Origin: a virus
Strand: one strand, 5' to 3'
DNA: 54,583 bases
IMG/VR virus record: IMGVR_UViG_3300030116_001444
Coordinates: 539 to 55,121 of that record
Shown: piece after piece, positions 30,549-40,553 of the stretch
Layout of the letters: every line of letters begins with the position of its first letter
How positions within the stretch are numbered: position 1 is the stretch's first letter
Notes under the pieces: generated by a model
What the model was told of the DNA's origin: nothing
The model's database searches: none
The model's input: the letters and a program-made list of their open reading frames with translations, nothing else
Translations under genes and position numbers: made by a program

Positions 30549-33500
30549 TTATCCACAATATAAAACACAAGATACAAGCTTTACACCTGTATCGCTATTT
30601 CCAATCGTTACTTTACCGATTGTCTTACTCCTAATAATATCATCAGATTGCACTTTGGCTGTGCCATCTCCATTACTTTCAAGTAAATCACCACCCTCAC
30701 AAGCACCTGTAACTCTTATTGAGCCAATACCTACAGAAGCTACTAAAGGTTTATCATTATTATCATATCTTTGAAGCACACCATAAACTCTTTTATCACC
30801 CTCTGTATCTGACACTTTAATTTTAGCATGGTCTGCCCTTGTTTGACCTTTCTTAGGATGATCTTCTGTGCTACCTTTCTCATCTGGTTGAGAATCAGGA
30901 TAAACATCAAGTTCATCTATAGTGCTACAAACAGTTCCAACAGGTATATTACTTGCAATACCAGAACTTTCGTGCAGTCCAGAAAAACCATTGTAAGAAA
31001 CTGTTGAGCCACTAACTGAGATTGTTCCTTCTTCAGAACTAGCTTGCCTTAAACTAACTACATCTCCATCACTACCTAATCTGTTAAAAAGACCGACTAC
31101 CCCATTATTTCTAACAAAAACAGCTAAACCATAACTATATAAATCTGTTCCTACTGCATTTGTATCAACTGCAGTTTTTCCTATAGATACATCACCACCG
31201 GGTGCAATAACAAGACGTTCAGTCATGTTACTATCAGTAGGAACAGCATCACCATCAACAGAATCAGGAGTTATAAAAGAAATTGTACCATAAGAAGAAA
31301 ACATCTGCATTCTTTCTGTTCCACGATGATCATATATTAATCCACCACGAACCAAATTTTGATAACCCCATAACCAACCAAATGCACTATCTGCACCAGA
31401 TGTTCCATCAACCCAGTTTCCATCTAAATTTGAAAATGTTACTATTTGAGAACCCCCAGAGTCATAACTTGTTTGAAATCCAACTATATTTTCATCAACA
31501 CCGTTAGATGGAGCATAATTACTACTACCTTTATTTACATGAAGTTTAAACTGTGGACTATCTGTACCAATCCCAACATTACCACTATTATTAAATGAAG
31601 CAATTTCAGTAATATTTGATGCACTACTACTATTAGAACCATCACCATAAACAATTCCTAATCTTGAGCCATTAGCAACTATAAAGTAATCTTTAGATTG
31701 ACCTGTATCACTAATGGCAATAGCAGGATTTGTAGTATCTTCTATAAATAAAGTAGCTTGTCCATTTGCATAGGAAATAGGATTACCATTTATACCTAAA
31801 TTTCCATTGCTATCTATCCTCATATACTCAACAGAACCATCAGCATTATCAAATGTTTGAACGCCACCTCTAAAGGTAAGATTGGTATTAGCATCAATTA
31901 AAAATGTGCCAGAATTATTTGATAAACTTCCTGTAGTTCCAATATTAACAGCACCATCGAAAGTAGCATTACCAGACGCATCAATAACTAATCTGTTTGC
32001 AGAAGCATCTACATCTCTTATAGTAAAACCACTATTAGCAACTCCTGGTGTGCCTGCTGTTATCTGAAAATTGTCAGCATTTGCATTACTATGACTAAGG
32101 TTTATTGCAGGAAGTCCTGAAGAGCCTGTGTTAATTGTAATATTACCACTAGTTGCTAAAGTACCAGCAAATGTAGCATTAGCACCAGCAAAGGTTACTG
32201 CTGTTGTTGGTGTAGAACCAGATTGTATAACAAGCTCACCAGAACTATTTAACAAACCACCATAGTTTGTACCACCTTGTTTTAAGTAAACAGCACCACC
32301 ACTACCAGAAGATTGCTTAGTATTCAGTAAAATATTATCACCAGCATCTATAGATAAATTACCAGCTGATAAACTTATGGCTGTACCATCAATGTGAAAA
32401 TCATCAACATCAATACCACCATCAGCTGTCACTAATCCACTTACTGTTAAAGAAGATAATGTACCTACAGATGTTATATTGGTTTGTGCTGCTGTTTGCA
32501 GCGTACCTGTGACCTGATTAAAAATAGCATTACCTGTTGTGCCAGAAAACACCTCACTACTATTTGTTGCTGCTGTAAAAACAGTAAACGCACTAGCACT
32601 ATCATCATAACCAAAAAAGCCAACTCTAGCAGAACCATCATTATATTTAAATTCTAAACCTCTATCTTTGTTGTCATCAGTGCTATTAGATCCAATCGTT
32701 AAAATAGGATCGACAACTGTAGTTACTGTACTATTAACTGTTGTGGTTGTGCCATTTACAGTTAGATCACCTGTAACATTAAGATTGTCATTGATCGTTA
32801 CCTCTGACGTAGAATGACCAATGCTAACAGGTACACCACTTGTAGCTGTACCTATGGTAATACCATTGCTTGTATTAGAATTATCAATGTTTAATGTACT
32901 TGTACTATCCAGGCTAATATTCGAGCCATCTACAACCAACGTACCATCTATATCTGTATCATCCAGATTAGTTGTACCAGCAATGTCAGCATCACCAGAA
33001 ATATCTAATGATCCAGCATCTAATTCACCTGTAAGCGTAACATTACGAAAGCCTGTTATATCTTTATTAGTATCAACAATTGCTGCTTTACTAGCAGATA
33101 CTATACCAGCTGTAATATCGTCAATTGCTTCAAGGTCATTTTCATTAATAGCAGCATTACCAATTGTAAAACCTGTAGCTGTAACTGTAGATGCAAAATG
33201 CGCTGTACCTGTATTGGTCATGTATAATCTTGGATTACCATCACCATCAGAAAGCACAATGTAATTACTTGATGTCCTTATGTCTAAGCCACCCTCGTTA
33301 CCATCAAAACCACCAACAACAGTATTTTTACTACCAGACGTAATGTTGTAGCCAGCTGTTACACCCAAAAATGTATTGTAAGTTCCATTACTTAGGCTGT
33401 ACCCAGCACGATTTCCTAAAGCTGTGTTGTTTGCAGCAAAACTTACAGCTGATGCTTCACTACTTGTAAGTCGTAAAGAGTATAATGTTTCGTGTCCAAC

Positions 33501-34691
33501 AGCCGTATTAAGATTTGTTAATTGTTCATTTTGTAATGCGCCATAGCCAATAGCTACATTATTACCACCACCTGTTAAACTCTTACCAGCAACACCACCA
33601 ATTAAAGTATTTACTGAACCTGTTGTCACAGCTTCACCAGCCCTTGCGCCAACAGCAGTATTAAACACATTATTATCAGAACTTGTATTAAGTTGCGCTG
33701 CTAATGCCTTATGACCAACAGCAACTGTCATATTCGTATTGGTTTCTGTCTTTAATGCTTCATTACCTACAGCAACATTATAATCACCTGTCGTAATAGC
33801 CGTACCAGCATCATGTCCTAAAAGCACATTGTAATTACCACCACTTGCAATGCTGTCACCAGCATTTTGACCAGCAATCAAATTATCTGTTCCTGATGTA
33901 GTCGTATTAATAGCACTTGCTGTTATTGTTCCTGTAATTATGCTAGATGCAAAATTTGTGATTGCTGTATATTTAGCACTATTGGCATTAGTCGTTAATG
34001 GCTGCGAACCACTACTTGTATGCGCTGCATTAACAATAAAATGATCAGATGTACTTGTGTCTTTTACAATATCTCTTTCTTGATATGCTGTATCAGCAGC
34101 CCAATTACCTCTAAGCGTACCTATCTCCTGGGTTGCAATCGGTGTACCTGTGCTATCAAACGATAATACTTTGTTTGCTCTAGCTGTTGTATCTTCTTCT
34201 ATTTCTGGATAGGTAGACCCTATTTGCGAACCAGAACTATCAAGAAGATTAGAACGACTAAATTTAAAAGATCTGTCTACAGCTTCTTTAACAGATTGCA
34301 CTTGTAAAACTATTCTATCCAGGCTGCTTTCTAAAGTTTCAGCATCAAATGGATCATTGTTTACCAAGTCTAGTGTTTGAGTAAGAGGTATATTTTGCCT
34401 TAAAATAACCTTAGATCCGTTTGCTGGTCTAAAATCGGTGGAAGAAAAATGTGCGTCTGAACTTGTGCCTGTATTAAATTTAAACAAAATATTTCCACCA
34501 CTAGCATTATCTACAGAACTATCTGGAATAATATATTGTGAATTAAGTGTTTGATCTGTTTCTACACCAGCTGATGATCTAACAATAACTTTTAAATCAC
34601 TTGCAGCAAAAATCTTAAAATTAAATGTAAAGGAGTGTGTGCTACCATCTGCATTTAAGATGACAACATTATTTGTTGATGATACTGACAT
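30549..34691 (-). CDS. T7 gp17-like tail fiber, 1380 residues
   Basis: The N-terminal 160 residues follow the T7 tail-fiber attachment domain: 'LNADGSTHSFTFNFKIFAAS', 'VILRQNIPLTQTLDLVNNDP', and 'AETLESSLDRIVLQVQSVKE'. A shaft of repeated beta units follows. Between about residues 265 and 490 lie YadA-head-like repeats (GGNYNVLLGHDAGTAITTGD). After more beta repeats, the C-terminus (from about 1270) holds 'GTVCSTIDELDVYPDSQPDE' and a compact domain ending VSCVLYCG. It should attach to the tail and contact the host. The composition is Thr/Ser/Gly-rich throughout. Confidence 0.85.
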   Translation of the reverse strand: MSVSSTNNVVILNADGSTHSFTFNFKIFAASDLKVIVRSSAGVETDQTLNSQYIIPDSSVDNASGGNILFKFNTGTSSDAHFSSTDFRPANGSKVILRQNIPLTQTLDLVNNDPFDAETLESSLDRIVLQVQSVKEAVDRSFKFSRSNLLDSSGSQIGSTYPEIEEDTTARANKVLSFDSTGTPIATQEIGTLRGNWAADTAYQERDIVKDTSTSDHFIVNAAHTSSGSQPLTTNANSAKYTAITNFASSIITGTITASAINTTTSGTDNLIAGQNAGDSIASGGNYNVLLGHDAGTAITTGDYNVAVGNEALKTETNTNMTVAVGHKALAAQLNTSSDNNVFNTAVGARAGEAVTTGSVNTLIGGVAGKSLTGGGNNVAIGYGALQNEQLTNLNTAVGHETLYSLRLTSSEASAVSFAANNTALGNRAGYSLSNGTYNTFLGVTAGYNITSGSKNTVVGGFDGNEGGLDIRTSSNYIVLSDGDGNPRLYMTNTGTAHFASTVTATGFTIGNAAINENDLEAIDDITAGIVSASKAAIVDTNKDITGFRNVTLTGELDAGSLDISGDADIAGTTNLDDTDIDGTLVVDGSNISLDSTSTLNIDNSNTSNGITIGTATSGVPVSIGHSTSEVTINDNLNVTGDLTVNGTTTTVNSTVTTVVDPILTIGSNSTDDNKDRGLEFKYNDGSARVGFFGYDDSASAFTVFTAATNSSEVFSGTTGNAIFNQVTGTLQTAAQTNITSVGTLSSLTVSGLVTADGGIDVDDFHIDGTAISLSAGNLSIDAGDNILLNTKQSSGSGGAVYLKQGGTNYGGLLNSSGELVIQSGSTPTTAVTFAGANATFAGTLATSGNITINTGSSGLPAINLSHSNANADNFQITAGTPGVANSGFTIRDVDASANRLVIDASGNATFDGAVNIGTTGSLSNNSGTFLIDANTNLTFRGGVQTFDNADGSVEYMRIDSNGNLGINGNPISYANGQATLFIEDTTNPAIAISDTGQSKDYFIVANGSRLGIVYGDGSNSSSASNITEIASFNNSGNVGIGTDSPQFKLHVNKGSSNYAPSNGVDENIVGFQTSYDSGGSQIVTFSNLDGNWVDGTSGADSAFGWLWGYQNLVRGGLIYDHRGTERMQMFSSYGTISFITPDSVDGDAVPTDSNMTERLVIAPGGDVSIGKTAVDTNAVGTDLYSYGLAVFVRNNGVVGLFNRLGSDGDVVSLRQASSEEGTISVSGSTVSYNGFSGLHESSGIASNIPVGTVCSTIDELDVYPDSQPDEKGSTEDHPKKGQTRADHAKIKVSDTEGDKRVYGVLQRYDNNDKPLVASVGIGSIRVTGACEGGDLLESNGDGTAKVQSDDIIRSKTIGKVTIGNSDTGVKLVSCVLYCG

Positions 34692-34692
34692 T

Positions 34693-37167
34693 TTAATTAC
34701 CTATTGCTGCTTCAAAATTTGGATTTCTATTAGGATTTGTTTTTCCAGGTTTCCACCAATATCTTTGGCCATAATCTTTTCTATATCTTTTTTCTCTTCT
34801 ACTAAATTTTTTTCTTGTTCTTCTAGGATCATTCCACAATCTTAATTGATCAACAACTAACCTTTCCATTGCTAAACGAGAATACCATAATGATGAACCA
34901 GGTAAATATCTTGACACAAAATTAATACCCTCATCTACAGCATTTGTTTTTTTGCCAGCTGTGTATTCTAAAATGTTGCCAAGTGTTAACCTTGAAAAAT
35001 CATCATAAAAAGCACCAACAGGCCCAACAAGTGTTTTACTTATAGAGCTATCAAAACGATTGACGTTACTACTTAAAAAATCACCAAAGATGCCTAATCC
35101 ACCACCTTGCAGCATTGCAGCACCCCAAAACTCTTTAGTAGTCATTTCTCTTGGATCTCTACCTTTTGCTATTTCCTTTAATTGCATAGCTGCTGCACCC
35201 ATTACAGTTGTTCCAATTAAAAAACTAGCAAAATAACCAGCTTTTGATGTTAAACTTGTTTGTGCTAATCCACGCATCATGTGTGTGTATATTAATGTAA
35301 TACCAAAATTTTTATACATTAAAACAGACCTAGACAATTCTCCAATCAATGTTCCAGCTTTTGCTTCGCCACCAACTAACAATCTTCCTTTTAAACTTGC
35401 AGAAGGTACAGCAAAATTTGTTTCTGTATTAATCATTTCTAATACTTGTTTTGCTAAATCTTCTCTTGCATCTTCTGTTAAATCAGAGCGATTAGCTAAA
35501 GCGTTTACATCAAAAAAATCTGCGCCTTCATGTTCATACTTTTTTGTTGCACGAATAATATTCCACTTGCCTTCTTCAATGCCATATTTTTGTAATGTGT
35601 TTTTAAATTTTGGATTCAAATCTTTAAAAGCCACATTTGAATTATCTGCAATAAATCCTAAAAACTCAGTGCCAAAAGCCCATCTTCCTGCTTGTGTCCA
35701 AGGAGAAAGCAAAGATACTTTCATAACAGCGTCAGCAATACGACTTGTAATTTCTGGCCCTGTTACCTCTCCTAACATACGTTGCTGGTGCATAGCTATC
35801 GTTGTTAGACCTTCGCTTATCAAGCCTAATCTTACTGCAACTTTTGATCTTTCTTCTAATTTTAATGGGTTCATGTATTTTAAAACACTATTTATCGTGT
35901 TTATTTGTGGCAAGCCATTCATTGATCTTGTCATACGATTAAAATTTAGATCGCTTACAGCTGATATAAAAGCACCACCTAACTGCGCTGCTGTTAACAA
36001 ACTTCTTAAACCAGCCAAAGAATTACCCCACCAAGTGTTTATTGGTTGATTTAATGTACCATTGAGCATACCATAATACCCATCAATACGATTTGCTATT
36101 TTTTCCGCTTTAGCACTTTCTGCATCAGTGCCTTTTACATTGTATTTATTAATAATTTTATTCTTTAAAAAATTGTGGGTTGCTGTTGGGTTTGGCCCTA
36201 ACCTTTCCATTGTTGCTATATCTTTTGACATTGATTTTATATGTCCAATAGCTATATCAAAAGGATCACCAACGCCAAAGCGTTGATTATATTCTAAGAA
36301 AGCATCAGCATCTTTCCACTGCAAAAATCTATGATCAGACCTTCTATTTGCTATTGATTTACCTTGTACAGCACCACCAAGATTTAACTTGTTATATCCA
36401 TTTGTGCTTATTGTTTCGTACACCTCTCTTAATGCTAATTCCAATGTTTCATCTGTAAAAGGTAATCCAGATTTATTATCAATCATTTTTGTCTTATCAA
36501 CACGCTCTCTTACAAATTCAATCCATTCATCAACATCAGTATTTTTCACCGCATAAGAATTATGAGATACAGGAAAATAACCTCCTTCCATTTTGCCAAT
36601 ATTACCACCTAAACGATTAAATCTTTTTCGCATTTTTTCAAAAACTGTTGATAATGACTTTCCCATTTCTACAGCTGCAACATCGTCAACATTTTCGCCA
36701 AGCATTGATTTAACAATGTTGTTGCTTTGTGCTTTGTTTCTTGCAAATCCACCAACACGTTTTCTATTATTATACAAAAACTCATTTACTTCTGATAAAT
36801 ATAAATTTGTCGTTGCATCAATTCTTTGTTCAAGTGAAGAAATATTACTATAGTTATCTCTTGTATAAACAGCTTCTAAAAAATCAAATTCATCATTTAT
36901 ACCTAAAGCATTTCTATATTTTTTTTCATCAACTAATAATTTTTTAATAGCTTGTATTTGTTGTAGTTTTTGTTTTTTCTTTAACAACTTTTCATATTTA
37001 ATGCTTTCTAAAGTATCTTTTGCAGCTTGTGACATAGCTGCACCAGCTGACATTTTTCCTTGATATTCTGCTTCAAGGCTATCAAACAAATCAGTAATTT
37101 CTTTTGCCTGGTTTTCTGAAAAACTACCATCTGTAACACCTTCAGCAATACACTCTTTAAAACTCAT
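34693..37167 (-). CDS. Internal virion/ejection protein, 824 residues
   Basis: Mostly helical with a charged N-terminal coiled coil (KYEKLLKKKQKLQQIQAIKK). Hydrophobic segments lie in the last third (YFASFLIGTTVMGAAAMQLK, LQGGGLGIFGDFLSS), and the C-terminus is very basic (RRTRKKFSRREKRYRKDYGQ). It overlaps the ParB/zeta protein gene by 4 bp (ATGA). Its position after tail tube and before fiber matches the internal core proteins of T7-like phages, which are ejected into the host with the DNA. No enzymatic motif seen. Confidence 0.7.
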   Translation of the reverse strand: MSFKECIAEGVTDGSFSENQAKEITDLFDSLEAEYQGKMSAGAAMSQAAKDTLESIKYEKLLKKKQKLQQIQAIKKLLVDEKKYRNALGINDEFDFLEAVYTRDNYSNISSLEQRIDATTNLYLSEVNEFLYNNRKRVGGFARNKAQSNNIVKSMLGENVDDVAAVEMGKSLSTVFEKMRKRFNRLGGNIGKMEGGYFPVSHNSYAVKNTDVDEWIEFVRERVDKTKMIDNKSGLPFTDETLELALREVYETISTNGYNKLNLGGAVQGKSIANRRSDHRFLQWKDADAFLEYNQRFGVGDPFDIAIGHIKSMSKDIATMERLGPNPTATHNFLKNKIINKYNVKGTDAESAKAEKIANRIDGYYGMLNGTLNQPINTWWGNSLAGLRSLLTAAQLGGAFISAVSDLNFNRMTRSMNGLPQINTINSVLKYMNPLKLEERSKVAVRLGLISEGLTTIAMHQQRMLGEVTGPEITSRIADAVMKVSLLSPWTQAGRWAFGTEFLGFIADNSNVAFKDLNPKFKNTLQKYGIEEGKWNIIRATKKYEHEGADFFDVNALANRSDLTEDAREDLAKQVLEMINTETNFAVPSASLKGRLLVGGEAKAGTLIGELSRSVLMYKNFGITLIYTHMMRGLAQTSLTSKAGYFASFLIGTTVMGAAAMQLKEIAKGRDPREMTTKEFWGAAMLQGGGLGIFGDFLSSNVNRFDSSISKTLVGPVGAFYDDFSRLTLGNILEYTAGKKTNAVDEGINFVSRYLPGSSLWYSRLAMERLVVDQLRLWNDPRRTRKKFSRREKRYRKDYGQRYWWKPGKTNPNRNPNFEAAIGN

Positions 37168-40100
37168 ATATTACAATACTCCAAACGCTTGATAATTCTT
37201 TTATCAACATCAAGTTCTTCTTTTAAATTAGATAAATTTTGAAATTCAAATATCTCATTCCCTTGTTCATCAGTACGACCAAAAGGAATTTTTAGATCAG
37301 GATCTAGTTCTTCAATTCCGCTAAAATTTTCGACATCATCTTTTTCCCTGCTGGAGATTGGGCCATCTGTATCCCCCTCTCTTCTCCCTGATCGTAATCG
37401 TAAATCAGCCCCTTCGAGGATTTTTGTTGTATCTTCGATGACAGGTTTTGGCTCGTTGATTGCTCCGTTGTTGTCGATTTGCGTATAACCATTTGCTGCA
37501 TTTTCCTGTTTAAGTGTATTATAAGTTTTAGTTGGATTGTTGCCAACAGAACGCACATAATCTGGATTTATAAGTCGGCCTGTTTTTACAAACCTTTTAT
37601 ACATACGATTACGCGCTTCGCTGTAATCAACCTTCATATCCATTAAATTAACATCATAACCACTATCTTTCAACCTATTAATTAAATTTCTAATGCTTTT
37701 TGCATTACCACCTACTTTTGGTATGACAATATTATCACCTTGATTAACAGCTGTTTGTAAAACAAAATCAGCAATAGCACTACTTTCTTCATGTACAGCG
37801 TTTGCACCTATTCCACCTTTATATTCTGGTAATACTTTTTTTGCTTCATCTGCATCAATAACAGCAGCGCGTATATTTCTAGCAACAGGATCTGCAATAG
37901 AACTTTTGCCTGCTGCTGGTGGGCCAAGAACAATTACAGCCTTTTTTTGTTTTAATACATCAGAAAAAGCTTTATCACCATAAGGCAATTTTTTTGCTTG
38001 ATCATATAGTCTTAACACTGCGTCTTTGTAACCAACAACAGTTTCGCCATCAAAATTCATAACACGTTCATTCATAAATTTTTCAGTACCATAATCTTTT
38101 AAAGTAATGGTTTCTGGTAATTTTTGTGCATCTTCAATGGCTTTTGTAACTGCTGGATGTGCATCAACAGTTGCTTCGTCTGCTCCTTCATCTATAATTT
38201 TATTTAAATCATTTCTTAAATCAATATCGCTTTGAAACGACTCAGATTGATTTTGTGGAAAAATTTCTTCTTCTAATTGATTACTTTCTCTTTGTGCAGC
38301 ATTACTAACAGGATCGCTAAATAATTCTAAATCTTCTTCTGTTTTTGCATCAGGTTTGACATTGCTGATTTCTTCTGTAACATTGATAGGCCGTCTAGTG
38401 TAGCTAAGTTCATCGCCAATGAAATCGCCTCTTTCAACTGATTGTCGGAGAGCCTCGACAAAGCTCCTTGCAGCCTCTCCGTATTTGTTTGTTGCTTTTG
38501 CTTCTTTTGCTGCTTGCGTAAGCGCATTACTAAGTTCTCCTTTTTTATCAGCACTAGACATTAGCATTGCTAACATCGTACCATCATCAATTACTTTTTT
38601 TTCGTTTGCTTGCCTTGCAAGCGCATTACCTTCTTGCTCAAATTTAGACGCATTTCTTACTAATGTGTTAAATGCTGATTTTTCTTTTTTAATTATATTT
38701 TTTGCACTATCTAAAACTTTTGCTCTTTCTGCTACTAAACTTTCAACATTTTCCTCAAGGCCAAACAATGTTTCTTGTACGCTCTTATCCATATCTGTTG
38801 ACCGAACTTGTCGAACTATAGCTTCTGCTTGAAATGCATTAGCTGGATTTGTTCTTGATAAAACTTGTATAGCTGCTTTTTGTGCTGCTTCGTCATCAGG
38901 AATTAATCGACCAACAATTGCACCATATTCAGATTTGACAACGCCATTAATAATCATTCGCCAAGGCTCATCACCAAGATTTACAAGCTCGCTTGCCCTT
39001 CTATACATTAAAGATTGTGGCGGTATAACATCACCATACGCTTTTTCTATAACATCTCTACGACCACGTAATAATTTTGCTGCATCAAGTGTAGATCCTG
39101 TACCGCGTATTATGTTTGTAACCGCTGCATTCACCATAGCCATATCTGGCGTAATGCCGTCTGTTTCTCTTAAAACAAAAGCATTTATTTTTATATCTTT
39201 AGATGGATCATCTGCTTTAAGTCTTTTTGCTAAACCTAGTCTTTGATGACCATCAGCAATAAATTTTTGTCCTTGTGCATTTTCATAAATAGTTACTGTA
39301 CCAGCTGCTATAGGATTCCAATCTTTTGTACCTTGTAGTTTTGGCAAAACACCAAACTCATCACCGCCTTCTTTAAATTGAAATGTTTTTGCATCTACCA
39401 AAATATCTTCTGGTTCAAAAGTTTCTATGGAAATATTAGATTTATTTAAAGCGTTAAGTATTTGATCATCTGACAAAGACTCAACAGGTATAGGCTCTAT
39501 TTCTACAGGTTTTTCATCTAATAAAGATTGATTAGCTTTTTCTAAATTTTCTTCGTGTTTTGCAATAATACCTGTAAGTTCACTATTATCTTGCGGATTA
39601 CTATTAACTATATCATCAATACTTGCTTGGAACTCTTCTGAACCATGCAGCAAAGGACTCTTTTTTTTGTTTTGAACACCAAGAACTTTTAAACCTTTTT
39701 TGATCCATTCAGATGACATTTCTACTGATTGACCAGCTATATCAAAAGCTCCTGGTAATACAAAACTAAAAGCACTTGCTGCTGCTACATTTTTTGCAAA
39801 TGTTTCAAATGAATAATCAAGGCCTAATTCATCGTACCATTTCATAACAGCACCGCCTTGAATTAAAGCTTCAGAAGAACCACCAATAATAGCTTCTCTT
39901 AACATTAATCTAAGTAACCCTGTTTGTGGGTTCATTCCTAAAGCCATTGCAGCTACATTGATTGGATCAGTACCAGCCCCAGCCATTGAACCAGCAAATC
40001 TTGCTGTGGAATTAATAAAACCAGGACTATTTTCTGTTATACCTTGTAATTCTAAATGCGATTTTAAAGCTGTTTCTACTGCTTGTTTTTCAATCTGATC

Positions 40101-40553
40101 TTTAGTAAGAACTTTTAGTTCTGGAAAAATATCACTATTTTCTTTTATTGTTTTAAATAAAGCATCTGCTTTAGCATGATATTTATTATCTTTTCCAATA
40201 AAACCACCAAACATCATATCTAAATGTGATGCTGGATTTTTTAACTCTTTATTAACTATACCATAAGATAAAGGTTTATCTGGCCTTATTCCAAGTGGAT
40301 CAACAAAAATATTTGAAAAGTTTAAAGTACCCCTGCCATTTGCTTTCATAACTTTGTCTACGTGTGTCATAACAGGATCGTAAGCGTTTTTAAGTAAAGT
40401 AGACATACTATCTGAACGCTCTAAATTAATCATGTTGTTATAAGCAGCATTAAAATTATCTATAAAACTACCACCTATATCTTCTTCACCATAACCTTCG
40501 TCAAAAGCTATATCTAGTTGAGATGTTTTTTTTCTTTTGTAGAATAAATCCAT
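37164..40553 (-). CDS. Polyvalent ejected protein with ParB-like and zeta-toxin-like kinase domains
   Basis: 1129 residues. Near 390-450 a ParB/Srx-like segment 'KFIADGHQRLGLAKRLKADD' is followed by a helical region of the DdrB-ParB type (AAVTNIIRGTGSTLDAAKLL). Near 870-1010 is a P-loop kinase of the zeta-toxin kind: 'AVIVLGPPAAGKSSIADPVA', 'AAVIDADEAKKVLPEYKGGI', 'HEESS' and 'RMYKRFVKTGRLI'. Family knowledge: such multi-domain 'polyvalent' proteins are packaged and delivered with DNA to act early in the host. It lies within the internal-protein genes. The P-loop Lys-Ser pair looks intact, so activity is plausible. Confidence 0.75.
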   Translation of the reverse strand: MDLFYKRKKTSQLDIAFDEGYGEEDIGGSFIDNFNAAYNNMINLERSDSMSTLLKNAYDPVMTHVDKVMKANGRGTLNFSNIFVDPLGIRPDKPLSYGIVNKELKNPASHLDMMFGGFIGKDNKYHAKADALFKTIKENSDIFPELKVLTKDQIEKQAVETALKSHLELQGITENSPGFINSTARFAGSMAGAGTDPINVAAMALGMNPQTGLLRLMLREAIIGGSSEALIQGGAVMKWYDELGLDYSFETFAKNVAAASAFSFVLPGAFDIAGQSVEMSSEWIKKGLKVLGVQNKKKSPLLHGSEEFQASIDDIVNSNPQDNSELTGIIAKHEENLEKANQSLLDEKPVEIEPIPVESLSDDQILNALNKSNISIETFEPEDILVDAKTFQFKEGGDEFGVLPKLQGTKDWNPIAAGTVTIYENAQGQKFIADGHQRLGLAKRLKADDPSKDIKINAFVLRETDGITPDMAMVNAAVTNIIRGTGSTLDAAKLLRGRRDVIEKAYGDVIPPQSLMYRRASELVNLGDEPWRMIINGVVKSEYGAIVGRLIPDDEAAQKAAIQVLSRTNPANAFQAEAIVRQVRSTDMDKSVQETLFGLEENVESLVAERAKVLDSAKNIIKKEKSAFNTLVRNASKFEQEGNALARQANEKKVIDDGTMLAMLMSSADKKGELSNALTQAAKEAKATNKYGEAARSFVEALRQSVERGDFIGDELSYTRRPINVTEEISNVKPDAKTEEDLELFSDPVSNAAQRESNQLEEEIFPQNQSESFQSDIDLRNDLNKIIDEGADEATVDAHPAVTKAIEDAQKLPETITLKDYGTEKFMNERVMNFDGETVVGYKDAVLRLYDQAKKLPYGDKAFSDVLKQKKAVIVLGPPAAGKSSIADPVARNIRAAVIDADEAKKVLPEYKGGIGANAVHEESSAIADFVLQTAVNQGDNIVIPKVGGNAKSIRNLINRLKDSGYDVNLMDMKVDYSEARNRMYKRFVKTGRLINPDYVRSVGNNPTKTYNTLKQENAANGYTQIDNNGAINEPKPVIEDTTKILEGADLRLRSGRREGDTDGPISSREKDDVENFSGIEELDPDLKIPFGRTDEQGNEIFEFQNLSNLKEELDVDKRIIKRLEYCNI

